Below are positions 10,034-21,249 of a DNA stretch of 64,000 nucleotides, in pieces. Source of the DNA: Macrocystis pyrifera (lineage: Eukaryota > Sar > Phaeophyceae > Laminariales > Laminariaceae). The stretch is from assembly GCA_031763025.1 (NCBI GenBank), contig JASSKH010000014.1:6208633-6272632 (forward strand), read 5' to 3'. A program made the translations under genes and the position numbers. Below the pieces are notes generated by a model, which made no database searches, was not told the origin of the DNA, and was given only the letters and a program-made list of their open reading frames with translations. The first letter of the stretch is position 1. Each line of letters starts with the position of its first letter.

Positions 10034-11572
10034 GGATGAGAGGGAGAAGAGTACGTGCAGCTGTTGCCGAACTGCAGGGCGCCCCTTCGGATGGTTGGGA
10101 ACCGGAGACGGAGACCAAAGCGTCGTAAGCCGGTCCGGATGATCGAGAGGGGAAGGCGCATACGAAGGTACCGTAATACGATAGTGGACGCCTCAGGGGG
10201 CGTGATTTCTTTCGAGCTTGTGATATTCCGAGCGTGAAAAGGCGACCCGGGGCGTTTACCATGCGGTCGGGGCGTAGTTTGGAAGCACTCTGCGTAGGGG
10301 TATGCTGCAATATGCCAGTGGGTCGGGTATAGTGGCAGCACATCCAGCGGACAAAACACAACTACAAAAACAATCGCCCGGCCGCCATCCATATCCACGA
10401 AGCCACTCACCCCTTTACCAATCCACTCACCCACCCACCCTCCGATTAACCCATCGACCCATCCACCCACCAACTCATCCGCCCACCAACTCATCCACCC
10501 ACCCGCCATGCACTACAGCAGTACAGCAGTAGGTGCAGCAGTAGATTAGTGCCCAGTTCGTACGTAGCAGCACCATGGTCCAGTGGTGGAAGCACAAGCG
10601 GAGAAAACGAAAAAAGTAAAAACACGGCAACTACCCAAAGCCACGAACCCACTCGCCCACATACCAACCAACCCACACACACCCACGCACCAACTCACCC
10701 ACCATGTACTACATCGGTACGTACAGCAGTAGACATATTGATTCATATCGCGCTTGTTCCTGTATTGTACTGTGAGTTCCGTTTATTTTTCCATACTCCA
10801 CCATACCGGGGAGAGCGGCCCGCCCCCCGGGATGGCGCCTTCCTACGCCCCCCGATCGCCAATTCCTTCGGCGGGGACACGGAGGGCTGCCGAGTGGAGT
10901 GACCGTGGAATGGCCGCGGTGCCGCGAGTGACCGGGGGACGCACGATAGAGCCGTTGTCCTGCGTTCAAGAATGAAACCGACGTAGCTGTGACGATCCGA
11001 ACGACGTTACTACACTACTACTACTACTACCGAGCAGTAGTGATGACCACTCAAACTCGTCCGTTACCATAGTTTTGGTGATGCGTGAAGCATGTATCAA
11101 CATGTTAGCACCCCTCTTTGCTTGCATCGGAAACGGCTTCGTTTCCCTTCCTGCTACCACATCCCCACTTGACCCCGTGGCGTTTACCCCAATAATTCGA
11201 AGGGGCAGGGGGTGGGTAGGGGGCGTCTGCTGTGTCGCCGGGGCTTTTTTCGTCAAGAAGAGTCCGATTTTTCCCTCTATATTAGTGTCGTTTTCGCTGA
11301 AAAGGCGCCCCATTGTTTTACTCCTGGCGTGGCGTTGACTATCATTATTACGGTAGACGACGTGATTACGTCTTCTTTGTGAATACTTAGACTACGGCTT
11401 GCGACGGCTGCACAGAAATATGTTTGTTTGCTGACACACTGCGCTCCGGTTGACATAGCTTTTTACAGCCACGACAACTCGTTCACAGAAAGTCGGCGTA
11501 TTCAACTGCGCTGTTGATGTCGTCTTTTTTCTTTTTTGTACCAGGTATATATATTTTCCTATTGTGATACAG
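10034..11572. other. Intergenic with CCCACC-rich blocks
   Basis: 10390-10510 and 10640-10700 are cryptically simple (CCCACC/CCATCC). They generate Pro/Thr/His-rich frames on one strand and Gly/Trp-rich frames on the other. Several CAGCAGTA motifs cluster at 10513-10545 and 10726. No supported gene. Confidence 0.5.
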
Positions 11573-11959
11573 AGCCATGCCCAACTGGCGGAAGCAATTA
11601 TCGACAGGTTCCCCGCGGAAAGGCACGTCATTGCACGAGTGACCGAAGGAGTTAAGGAAAAATGTCAGGGGCGCAAGAGCTTTCTGGCGCCGGTAGCTAC
11701 GAACCTTGGTCTGGCCATGGTACAGAGGTTCGTCCTGTCAATTTTGACTGTTGCCCACATTCGGGAGTACAGTTTGAAGTGTGGCGTCAAACCGCCACCC
11801 TCTATTAAGAAGTCTGGTCTGCAATTGCTCTTGCGCCAAGTGGCACCGGGTATTGGCCGGGATACCGATTCGGAGGCTGATGAAGGCACGACCAATGCCT
11901 CGACGACGGAAATTGCGGCCGGCACTGGAGAAGTCGTTGTCGACGAGAAGACGGACTAG
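11573..11959 (+). CDS. Candidate terminal exon, helical protein with acidic tail
   Basis: Unrecognised. The segment begins directly after a good acceptor (TTTTCCTATTGTGATACAG) and runs 128 codons to a stop. Residues 1-65 look amphipathic-helical (SHAQLAEAIIDRFPAERHV, NLGLAMVQRFVLSILTVAHI). A Pro/Lys linker follows (CGVKPPPSIKKSG), and the last 35 residues are rich in Asp, Glu, Thr and Ala. Codon composition is balanced and unlike the A/T-rich surroundings. The upstream exon or exons could not be identified, and linkage to 8546-10033 is possible but unproven. No family motif is visible. Confidence 0.4.
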   Translation, partial: SHAQLAEAIIDRFPAERHVIARVTEGVKEKCQGRKSFLAPVATNLGLAMVQRFVLSILTVAHIREYSLKCGVKPPPSIKKSGLQLLLRQVAPGIGRDTDSEADEGTTNASTTEIAAGTGEVVVDEKTD

Positions 11960-13740
11960 CTGCCTTCGATCTGGATAATATTTGTCGTCGTGTACAGCAG
12001 TAAGTGGTGATGGGCACTAATATGTTTGTTGACGCCACTATCGCTCATAACGCCGAGGTAGTTTGTGATGATCGGTGCAGTCGTGCTTTCAACCCCCCTG
12101 ATTTTTGTCGCTGCTGCCTTGCTTCGTAAATTTTCGGGTGCCCCTCCCCCTCCCCCGAACCCTCGCAGTAATATGTGGCGCTTGTTATTTGAGGGTAATT
12201 TTGACCATGTTGTTTATTCGAAGGTTAAATTGTGGTGCAGACTTTTCGTTCCGTCGTGCATAGCAGATAGCGGGTCTTGCCTCGAAATCAGATCAAACGC
12301 CGTGGTCGCCAATACAACTGGCTGGAGGAGGATGGAGGGAAGAGTGGAGACATTTGGCGGGGCAGTGCCAAAGATACGACATTCAACAGGCCTTTCCGTC
12401 AATTCCACTGCCCCCCCCCCCCCCCCTCGCCCCTCGTAAGTTTCTGTAGGCCCATCTGGTGGGCATGAGGTAGAGTGGATTCATCTTAGTGATTGATACA
12501 TGTTACTATGTTGCTCTGTTTATGTTTACTACGAGTCCATAACACATTGTATGGGATGACTGATCTGGCATTCTGTGATATGGCTCGGCTTCCGTACAAT
12601 TGCCGAGAGAGTACCGTGCGAAAATTGCGACGCTTTGTGTGGACTCATTGTGATGCAGAAAAAATAATTTACGAAAGTACGTGCTCCTTAATTTGATTCT
12701 GTATTTGTATTTTCGACCGTAGTCAGGACGGTGTTTAGCGTATATTAGTAGGCAAGAAACAAACGATTCGGCGCAACCACATTAACCTGCTGCACCGCTC
12801 TTGATGGTTACTTTTGACACACGTAAGGTTGGGGGAAAAAACGAACGTGCATCAATACTTGTGTTTTTCTCGATACTACCAGACACTGCGTTTTCCGGCG
12901 TCACATGACAGGATAATATATGTAAAACTGAACGACTGTTACTTCCGCGACAAAATATCGCACGAGGAACCCACCAAAGAACAATGTGTATCACTCCAGC
13001 CAAATGCAACAGTGTGGTCGCAATCGCAACCCCCACACACGTACAGTGAGGCCGCGTTCATAACTAAGATAAACCTTGCGACTCGCCGTGATGCTTCAAG
13101 TATCTACTACAACCGAAGCATGGAAAACTATGACGCTACGTTCAGCCAAGCGTACGAATAGTCCCTCGTAGTTTTTTTTTGTTTATCCCCCCACCTTCCT
13201 CCTCACTGATAAAAAAAGCAGAATAGCTCGCGAAAATACACCACCCTGCAAAACGAAATCACTCCAACTGATATAAGCAGTTCAACTGCCTTTGATAAAA
13301 TGCTGATACATCAGACAAGCGTGCAAACCAACACTGTTCGTGTATTTATGTATAATTTCACCTGCTTCCCCTCAGTAACCCGCGACCCCGCCATGAAATC
13401 CCATACCAACAAACACAACTACAAGCCGAAAGCGCATCAACCGAGACAACCATTTCATGTGAAAATAGTTGGTTTCATTGGTTTTGTACCGTACGCAAGT
13501 TGGTGCAAACCTCGTGCGCGCAAGACAAAATCAGTAGCACCCCTGCTCCCCCCGATAGAACACTCAGGACAAAAACTAACAAGACTTGCAAGCCAATACA
13601 CATCCACCGAGCCAAGCAGTGTATCTTCATCATTGCAAGCAATGACGCAACATCAACCGAGCATTCAGGGTAATACGTAGATATCATTCTTTTATGTGCG
13701 CCACGCCTAACCCCCCCCCTCCAACGCTAACCCAGTATCC
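11960..13740. other. Intergenic, A/T-rich, with poly-C
   Basis: Includes a 16-C run (12411-12426). Open frames at 12.8-13.7 kb have A/T-driven composition and no splice or family support. Confidence 0.45.
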
Positions 13741-13749
13741 CCCCCCCCC

Positions 13750-13875
13750 CATCCACAGGAGGCCAAACAGGAAGGAGATTAGCAAATTTTTTTGATGTAA
13801 TATGAGGAAACAACGTAATGAGCGCCGAAATGTTGGAGGTGGCTCTATTAGGAGTAGGAACGGTGCTCCGTCGCC
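13750..13875 (+). pseudogene. Remnant of LINE lineage 2, C-terminal end
   Basis: The forward sequence decodes, with a frameshift near 13773 and a stop, to PQEAKQEGD and then RKQRNERRNVGG, GSIRSRNGAPS. The same peptide string is found in order in the better copy at 30.3-30.4 kb. Poly-C tracts bracket it on both sides. It is a dead 3'-terminal fragment. Confidence 0.7.
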
Positions 13876-16590
13876 CCCCCCCCCGCCCCCCCCATCCACA
13901 TAGTAAACCTCAGAACAGCAAACACAACTGAACACAATGTAAGCCGAGATTGCGCCAACCGAGTCAAGTAGTTCGTGTTGAATACTAACATTGTTTTTGC
14001 TTGCATCATATGCGAAACAATGCCGAACCACGTGTGTGCAAGCCAATAAAACAAATGAATCATGCCAAGGTCAAAACGTAAGCCATGAGGTCTTGCTTTT
14101 CTTGGCATACGGTCTGTCCTTATTTTTAGCTTAGAAACACTCTCGGCATCGCCAGAGGGCTTCTTCCGCGTTAGAGTTCCACTGAACTCGGGTGCCTCCA
14201 TGACCCTCTGGAAAATTTACAGCGAAGTCAAAAGGGTAGGGAGGGAAAGGGGAAGGGAAGGGGTGTGTAGGCAAGGGGGAGGGAGGGGTGGGGTAGGTGG
14301 GCATCAGGGACCGTCGCAGAGGTAGTTTGGGCCATGTACGGGAGCGTGTCAACTGTATCTATTTCCCCCCCCGGATGACTGAGATGGCCAACTAATGCAG
14401 CGATAGTTTATCAATTTACCGGATGCGGGATATCGGGCTACAGAAAACCACGGCCGTGTTGCTAGCATACTATTAATACATTATGTATTGGTCCATGAAA
14501 AAAACTTGATGCAGTAGAGGTGTATCCCTTTGACCTGTTATCCGGGTACGCGCGACTAATACCCGTCTCCCAAACAATTTTCGCGGATACGAGTAGCACT
14601 TGGCACGAAGCGCGTTTCATTTGCCTCCCCGGGTACTCGTGCACTCGCTGTTGGAGATGCTGTCGTCCGTTTTCTATAACGAGAAGACGTAAACGGGCTG
14701 TGACACGCAGCGTGGTCGTTGGTTGTTCGGCTACTCAGACTTGCTCGGGGGGAACCGAATACGTCAGCTAAAAGTACGACTGAAGTAGTGATTGATACTC
14801 AACTTTCAAAAGTGCGCGATATGTCAGACGCGCACAATTGATGTTCGACAACCCTTTGGGCTTTTGGGGCCCCGTGGCATCGACACTACCGCCCCCCTCG
14901 CAAAGAGCACCAAAAAAACTTGACCTCGAAAAAGCGAGAAGCAAGAAACTCGATACCTGGTATGCTATATACCGAAGTCTGTGCAGGGCACACGCTTCTC
15001 AAGTGAATATGTATACCAATAGCTTTGAACCAATGTATCTGTTCCATATCAGAGGGCCGGTACTGCCGTATACTACGGCTGTATTAATGGTACAAACCAA
15101 AATTACGAGTTTCCATTGAGACCTTTCCAAGCGTCTAAGCTAGAGTTTGCAAACCTGCCAAGATACAATGTGTCTCCCACCCTGTTATCCTCACAGTATC
15201 ACCAGTCTAAACAAGTGTCGCACACCTACCCCAGCGACCCGGGCTGGTTGAGGTTGACGTCGTTGATATACCTGGTATTACTTTATATAATCGTCATTTT
15301 TTTCTGTCGATATCTTTACCCTCTCAAGTCCCTTTCATATCATACTGTGCTGTACTCGCGCAAATTATCTGTGTGCACATCATGTAACTCCAAGTGAGGT
15401 AATGACCACCTTTTAACAAACAGGGAATCTGCTCAGCCTGGAAAAAAGGTTGCGTTCTACGATAAATTCAGTACGTTATAGCGGCTCCCGATTCACTTGT
15501 TTTCCTGTAGATCTCGGCTTGGTTTCTTATTACTGCTTGTGGTCGTCATGTCCTTTAAAAAAATATAAGTCGGATAGATTACGACCTCCAGTAGTAGTAT
15601 AATAGACGATTTAGGTCTTACCGCTATGATATGTGGGGAGATCTGTACAGTACAGATCCCAAACAGGAAAAGTTTCGTACTCGTAGATCAAGCAGGTTAC
15701 ACGGTTACACGGCTCTCACCCGCGAACATGAGCTGGATACTATACAGATCAGGCTTATATCTGCCCTGAAAGATTTACCCTCTGGCAGATGCTTGGTGTG
15801 TAAATCGATGACCGGATGACCGGCCCGGTGTTTTTTCCAAGTCTGTCGTCAAAAACGCGGCGGGTTCAGGTTCTACAGGGATACTACTCTGTAGAGACAA
15901 AACAAAGTCCTCTATCTCTCGTACTCGTTCATCTTACTACCTCAGAAAAAAAATATGTGGACTACTGCTGTTGTTGTCACCTGCGGCGTCCATGCCTGCC
16001 TGTCGAACAGCACTACTGCTGCTGAAGTACTATTAATAGTCCAAGGGGACCCACCCTCTACGGGCCCCTCTGTCGTAGCCGTCGCCCTCAGAGCGGAAGC
16101 TTTCACTGATGATGCTACTCCCCTATCTTTGTCTGCAGCGTCGTCCCAAAAACCCTGGCCAGGGCGTCCTGTGGCATCTCCAAAAACTGGCCGCCTTCAG
16201 GTACCGGTTCGATTTTGCCGTCCACGAGAATTCGGTCAAGCCGTCAAGCCGCTGCTGTTACATGCCCCTGGTACGTATAGCAATATACCCTGTGATCTAT
16301 ATATATAGTATACCAGGTACCGGTACCTGGTATACGAATACGTATTGCTGTACGGTACGGGGACGTACAGGCAGTATATATACGTGGCAATAACAGACAC
16401 AGATGCCGATCAGTGATGAAATGCGAATTTTGAATTTTGAATGTTGTGGGTTGTGGGTTGTGGGCCGCATCTCGTCGGGATGTCGCAATTTGGAACAAAA
16501 CGTTCAAGCAGATATATACCTGGTATCAAGTTTGCATCGTGTGGAGGATCGTTTCTCAAACGGAAACTTGCGCCAATTAACACCCCGAGT
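13876..16590. other. Intergenic, many TACCTGGTA motifs
   Basis: No supported gene. 14225-14300 is a G-rich low-complexity block. The 9-mer TACCTGGTA (either strand) occurs at 14954, 15269, 16311, 16324 and 16517. The pair at 16311-16332 forms the palindrome TACCAGGTACCGGTACCTGG. Confidence 0.45.
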
Positions 16591-16907
16591 AGGTCTAGCA
16601 ATCTGGGAGAAGGGATCTTTAGGGGTGTTTTTTACTTGAAAATTGGGTAGCGCGGTCTGCACTTCGGAATCGTCGTCTGCAATTATTGAGAAATTTCCTG
16701 GTTTGATCCAAACGCGGCGCGCAGCCGCGTTGTTTGGCCCGTTTTGGCCCGTTTTGGCTGCGGTCTGGGGTCAGGGCTAGGGTTAGGGTTAGAGTCAGGG
16801 GTTGGGGTGGGCCTTCGCCCTTGGTACCTTGATCCCAAGAGGAATATAAAAATACCTGAACAGCCTACCAACCTAAAGATCCCTTCACCCAGATTGCTAG
16901 GGGACCT
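16591..16907. mobile_element. Inverted-repeat element carrying TTAGGG, copy T1
   Basis: 317 bp. The left end AGGTCTAGCAATCTGGGAGA pairs with the right end, which reads AGGTCCCCTAGCAATCTGGG on the other strand. Similarity continues inward over GAAGGGATCTTTAGG. The interior (16770-16800) has AGGGCTAGGGTTAGGGTTAG, telomere-type repeats. It is the same element as 20685-21030, so the telomeric motif travelled with a small transposable element here and does not mark a chromosome end. Confidence 0.8.
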
Positions 16908-17306
16908 CCATTAACAAGACGTCCTGGCTATGAGCACGCGAAGCAAGCCGCGAACGGGATCGGGTACAGCACTCGTGGATAGGATATTAACAGCAACGAC
17001 TCCGATAGATCGGGCATTCTTCGCCCCGAAAAATGGTATTCAAAATGCTCTCGATTTTTCGCGTCCAAACCTTTCAGGGCCTGGTTTGCTGGGCACAGCA
17101 GAAGAAGGAGGCAGCAGAGCACCCATATAGAGCAACCATTGGCGCCTGTAGCTGTCCAGCTTCGTCTACGGTCCAGGTCCCCGAATGAATGAAGTGTACA
17201 CTCCGGGTGCTCAGTTCTGGTATCCCCGGTCAGTAACGCCTACACAAAATGAACGCCATTTTTACATAATGTACGTCGCTGCAGGGGGATGGGCTTAAAC
17301 GTCCCC
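16908..17306. other. Intergenic, nothing recognised
   Basis: No supported gene or repeat. Confidence 0.4.
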
Positions 17307-17533
17307 TGTGAGTCCCCAATCCTAGTCATTCCCCATTGAAGAATCACACGAAAAAAGTCCCAAAAGACTTTTCACTCAAATTGATTATTTCTAATTTGCC
17401 CCTTGTAGTCTTGCCTGGTCGTTCACTCTCCGGCCAATCAGATGCAAATTTACAATTTAACAATTTAACAAAAAAAAAAAAAAATAGAACCAAATTGAAA
17501 CGACCAAAAGTCCTCGATAAGACGGGCCCTCAT
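17307..17533. mobile_element. R5-like element, diverged copy
   Basis: The right end AAAGTCCTCGATAAGACGGG CCCTC and the neighbouring CCAATCCTAGT hairpin text match the 8.2-8.47 kb region. The left end is decayed and its limit uncertain. A 15-A run at 17470-17484 lies inside. It directly abuts repeat Z copy 2. Confidence 0.5.
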
Positions 17534-18035
17534 CCGCCCTAGGAAAATTCCTAGAAGAACGATACTCTCGACTAACGGAATATCAGCCGGGTTAATCCAT
17601 TCATTCTTGGGATTGTTCTCGTACGAGTATTATTCGTGAGACTTTAATATCAAGATCAATTTCGTGAGTTCGAGTCTCACCGAGTGCATGCTCGTATGGA
17701 CTTTTTCTTGCACAAAATTGATTAGCCGAAAGCGCGAGAGCGTGAGTTAGCTGTACATTCGATGAACATCGACGAGCAGTGGGAATGCTGAACCCTATGC
17801 GCGATAAAAACTAAAGGCACGTACCGGGGGGGGGAGAAGGGACGACACCTGTGACCACGGCTTGTCCAGAAGATCGTCGGGGGTAAAACCTCCTACGAGT
17901 GGGCTGGAAAGTAAAAGTGATTGATGATGAAAAAAAAAAAAAATACAAAACTGCAACATGTTAACTATCTGATGATCTATGTGTGTGTTCTTCACATTAA
18001 GTCATCATGACTGATGAGTGATCCACTCATATCAC
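17534..18035 (+). repeat. Repeat Z, copy 2 (interrupted by element X)
   Basis: 17534-17645 and 17955-18035 together match the uninterrupted copy at 1660-1830. The break falls between GTGAGACT and ACAAAACTGCAACATG, exactly where copy 1 is continuous. Confidence 0.75.
17646..17954 (+). mobile_element. Element X copy 1: tRNA-related SINE-like insertion
   Basis: About 310 bp, absent from the empty site at about 1757, ending in a 14-A tail (17931-17941 region). Near its 5' end, 17664-17680 is a perfect tRNA T-arm: stem GTGAG, loop TTCGAGT, stem CTCAC, followed by CGAGTGCA, which has the form of an acceptor strand plus discriminator. The loop matches the pol III B box. No matching A box or 5' acceptor was found upstream, so the tRNA-like head is truncated or highly diverged. 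The phrases AAAGCGCGAGAGCGTGAGTT, CAGTGGGAATG, GGGACGACAC and ACGGCTTGTCCAGAAGATCG are shared with the copies at 46/52.9 kb and 53.7-54.0 kb. Confidence 0.7.
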
Positions 18036-18412
18036 GAATGACAGATACATTGCTGCAGTCAGTACCTGCCAGAATGGGGGTTTTATATACATTGCGCGGC
18101 GCGCGCGCAATTAAAGTCCGCGAAAGCTGTCCCGTGACGTATAAAATTTGCCCATATAAATAGGGAAAACGCCATAGCCCATCCATAGTGTCAGCAGGAG
18201 AGAAGCGAGACAGGTACACGGCTGCAATCCGGTGTGCTGATCGATTTCGACGTCAGTACGTTCGCGGCTTGACTGGGTCGGCCAGTGCCCAGCCCTGGGT
18301 ATCATAGCTCGGGGGCGCAGTGACAATCGGCACACGAAGGTCATGAGAGGGTTCGGACACATCATTGCCTCGTCTCTTTTTCCACCCTTCTGTCTCTTTT
18401 CGCGAAACACAG

Positions 18413-18615
18413 GCGCCATGCTAGACCACCAGTCCACCACTGCCGGCACTTGTGATAGCGAATGCTTCACGGTCGTTGCATCCGGGAGTCTGGCTACCAT
18501 CGCAGGCTGCTATGAAAGGGACAGATATTTCCTACATGTAGCTCATGACGGTCCTATCTACACCACAACGGCCGGGGCGCTCGAGGGCATCACCTACGGA
18601 ATTTTTGGTTCGCAG
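18413..18615 (+). CDS. Candidate internal exon, unknown protein
   Basis: 203 bp open segment with a strong acceptor (TCTTTTCGCGAAACACAG) and a strong donor (TTCGCAG then GTGAGC). It reads MLDHQSTTAGTCDSECFTVV, ASGSLATIAGCYERDRYF, LHVAHDGPIYTTTAGALEGI, TYGIFGSQ and leaves the exon in phase 0. The composition (alternating beta-branched and Gly residues, three Cys) suggests a beta-rich extracellular-type fold, but no family is recognised. Flanking exons of the same gene were not found, so it may be an orphan exon of a dead or large-intron gene. Confidence 0.4.
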
Positions 18616-19026
18616 GTGAGCAGTAGGATTGATCTACAGCAGTAGTCCGGCGGCGGCTGAACGTTGGCGCTGAGGTGCTACTCGTGCGGCGGAAATTTGT
18701 TCGTTTCTGTGCTGCCCTCTCCTACTACTGTTGGTATCACCTACCCCTTTGGCCAGATTTATAGCCAACGTTTGATATCGACACCAGAGATCAAGTGGTA
18801 TTTCCGTCTTTTATGAATAATAGAGTGGTGGAATATAGTGTCTGCGCAAAATAAAAAGTGTTACAAGTACGTACGAGTACACGAAACTTGCTCATCTATT
18901 CTGCCCTTTACTAGAGTTAGACCAACAATTTTGGGAAATTTTGGAGGGGTCTCAGCACTGGGTTTTCTAGCCGAAAATCGGCAATTTACTCGACGGGACC
19001 GTCAAAAACACCGGTAGACTCCTCAA
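18616..19026. other. Downstream of candidate exon
   Basis: Intron or intergenic sequence without further recognisable exons. Confidence 0.35.
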
Positions 19027-19086
19027 GGCCGTTTCCTATGCGGTTCGATTTTTGAGCTTCAGATTTTGACCCGATGGCATTTTCCC

Positions 19087-19355
19087 TCAGATATGATGAG
19101 CTTGACAAATCGAAAGGGTCTTCCTATGCGGAAAAATCAGATTTATTGTGCGTGTAGAGATTCGAGCAAACGCCGAGGACCAACTGCTGTTTTCGTGATT
19201 TGGCGCCGCGAAGAGACGCGCTGGGTGCGCTGCCCTGCGCATAGGACCCAAGCGTCCGAGCCCACGCTGACTGCCTCTAGTCTTGTGGCGAAGAGACGTG
19301 GCGAGTGCGCTAGAGTCAACCTGTCTTGGTGTTTTGTGTTTCATTTTGTGACTTG

Positions 19356-19402
<47 letters not shown>

Positions 19403-19548
19403 ACAGCTGCAGTGTAGTCTACGAGTACGTATCCACGGAGAGGCGCGTGCATAGTGCTCTTCTCTTGGTCTCCAGACCCGAGCCCGCGCCAGCCGACTCT
19501 AGTCTGGCCATGGAGGGACGCGCCGTCCGCGCGTCGGGCGCGAAGCAA
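19087..19548 (-). CDS. Possible poly-Gln protein frame in dimer unit 1
   Basis: A 153-codon reverse frame crosses the CTG tract as poly-Gln, with Arg-rich flanks. Unit 2 has the corresponding frame, but it is broken just after the shorter Gln run. In the 38 residues before the tract most of the differences between the units change the amino acid, so there is no sign of selection for a protein. It is listed because it is the longest frame of the element. More likely it is non-coding. Confidence 0.15.
19357..19401 (+). repeat. (CTG)15 microsatellite
   Basis: Fifteen uninterrupted CTG units. The homologous site in the second unit (20168-20179) has four. Confidence 0.95.
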
Positions 19549-20684
19549 CGTCGCTATACAGCTGTATCACCATCCAACTCATCGATCGTTCTGCTGCTGT
19601 TTGCTGTCGTGGATAACATCTTGAATTTAGAGAGCATGCCATTTTTCTTTTTGAAAATCTGATGACCCAGGTTGTCGGATTTTGCGCCAAAATCCGACGA
19701 CTTGGGTCATCGGATTCTCAAATCGAAAAATTTCCGGTCGGATTTTGCGTATTTGGACTGCATAAGCAGGGTCATTCGTTTTTGAGATCGAAAAATACAA
19801 ATCTGAAGCTCGAAATCGAACCGCAGAAATCGAACCGCAGAGGACCGTTTCCTCTGCGGTTCGATTTCGAGCTTCAGATTTTGACCCGATGGCATTTTCA
19901 GATATGAGCTTGACAAATCGAAAGGGCCTTCCTATGCGGAAAAATCAGATTTATTGCGCGTGTAGAGATTCGAGCAAACGCCGAGACCAACTGTTGTTTT
20001 TGTGATTTGGCGCCGCGAAGAGACGCGCTGGGTGCGCTGCCCTGCGCGTAGGACCCAAGCGTCCGAGCCCACGCTGACTGCCTCTAGTCTGGTGGCGAAG
20101 AGATGTGGCGAGTGCGCTAGAGTCAACCTGTCTTGGTATTTTGTGTTTCATTTTGTGACTTGACTTGCTGCTGCTGCTGTACAGCTGCAGTGTAGTCTAC
20201 GAGTACGTACCCACGGAGAGGCGCGCGCCGAGTGCTCTTCTCTTGGTCTCTAGGCCCGAGCCCGCGCCAGCGGACTCTAGTCTGGCCACGGAGGGGCGCG
20301 CCATCCGCGCGTCGGGCGCGAAGCAACGTCGCTATACAGCTGAATCACCATCCAACTCATCGATCGTTCCGCTGCTGTTTACTGTCGTGGATAATATCTT
20401 GAATTTAGAGAGCATGCCATTTCGATTTGAAAATATCATGACCTAGGTCGTCGGATTTGGGTCATCGGATTCTCAAAGCGAAAAATTCCGGTCGGATTTT
20501 GCATAATCGGACTGCATAAGCAGGGTCATTCGATTTTGAGATCGAAAAATACAAATCTGAAGCTCGAACTCGAACCGCATAGGAAACGGCCTCAGGATGC
20601 TCCCCTTAGTTTTCCGAGAGCTTTCTCGAGCACTTTTCCGTTTCTCCGAAGTCGTAGGACGGTTCGTCTATATTTCCAGTGAGT

Positions 20685-21030
20685 AGGTTTAGCAATCTGG
20701 GAGAAGGGATCTTTATGAGTGTTTTTGACTTGAAAATTGCGTAGCGCGGTCTGCACTTCGGAATCGTCGTTTGCAATTGAGAAATTTCCCGGTTCGATGC
20801 AAACGAGCCGCGTTTGTGGCCAGTTTTGGTCCGTTTTGGCTGCGGTCTGGGGTCAGGGTTAGGGTTAGGGTTAGGGTTGGCTGCGGTTTGGGGTCAGGGT
20901 TAGGGTTAGGGTTAGAGTCAGGGGTTGGGTTGAATCTTCGCCCGTACCTTGATCCCAACAGGAACCAAAATACCTGAACAGCCTGCCAACCTAAAGGTTA
21001 GATCCCTTCTCCCAGATTGCTAGGGGACCT
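20685..21030. mobile_element. Inverted-repeat element carrying TTAGGG, copy T2
   Basis: 346 bp, with the same termini as 16591-16907 (left AGGTTTAGCAATCTGGGAGA; right CCCAGATTGCTAGGGGACCT). The interior holds two TTAGGG clusters (about 20850-20876 and 20897-20918) separated by a repeated GGCTGCGGT TTGGGGTC phrase, so the telomeric segment was duplicated inside this copy. Confidence 0.8.
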
Positions 21031-21180
21031 CTCGGAATCGTCGTCCGTACTTGAGAAATAGAGTCAGAGGTTGGGTTGGGTCTTCGTTTGTACCTTGATC
21101 CCAACATGAATCAAAATACCTTAACAGCCTACCACCCTGAAGATCCTACCTCCCAGATTGTAGTGGGATCTCCATGATTT
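21031..21180. repeat. Partial third copy of the TTAGGG element (T3)
   Basis: The right half only is recognisable (GGTTGGGTTGGGTCTTCG, ACCTTGATCCCAACATGAA, then CCCAGATTGTAGTGGGATCT), without TTAGGG repeats. It lies in tandem with T2. Confidence 0.6.
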
Positions 21181-21249
21181 TGCACCAAATGTCTTGAAAG
21201 ATCCATTATTTCTGGCCCCAGTTCTGATAAACAATTTTATTTTTGACCC

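Larger units (their letters stand above)
19027..20591. mobile_element. Dimeric inverted-repeat element with CTG tract
   Basis: Outer ends are inverted copies: GGCCGTTTCCTATGCGGTTC on the left and its reverse complement at 20572-20591. Inside, two head-to-tail units (about 19027-19850 and 19845-20591) share long blocks such as ACAAATCGAAAGGGTCTTCC, GATTTGGCGCCGCGAAGAGA, CTTGAATTTAGAGAGCATGC and GCATAAGCAGGGTCATTCG. The joint at about 19826-19860 is itself built from fused end sequences (ACCGCAGAGGACCGTTTCCT). CCTCA is found at both outer flanks but overlaps the ends, so a target duplication is unproven. Confidence 0.7.

Noticed and set aside
12814..13680. Forward frames of 115 and 126 codons
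   Set aside because: A/T-rich, no splice signals or motifs, frame usage as expected from composition.
16771..20920. TTAGGG runs as a chromosome end or fusion point
   Set aside because: The runs are short, in one orientation, and contained in a repeated element with its own termini.
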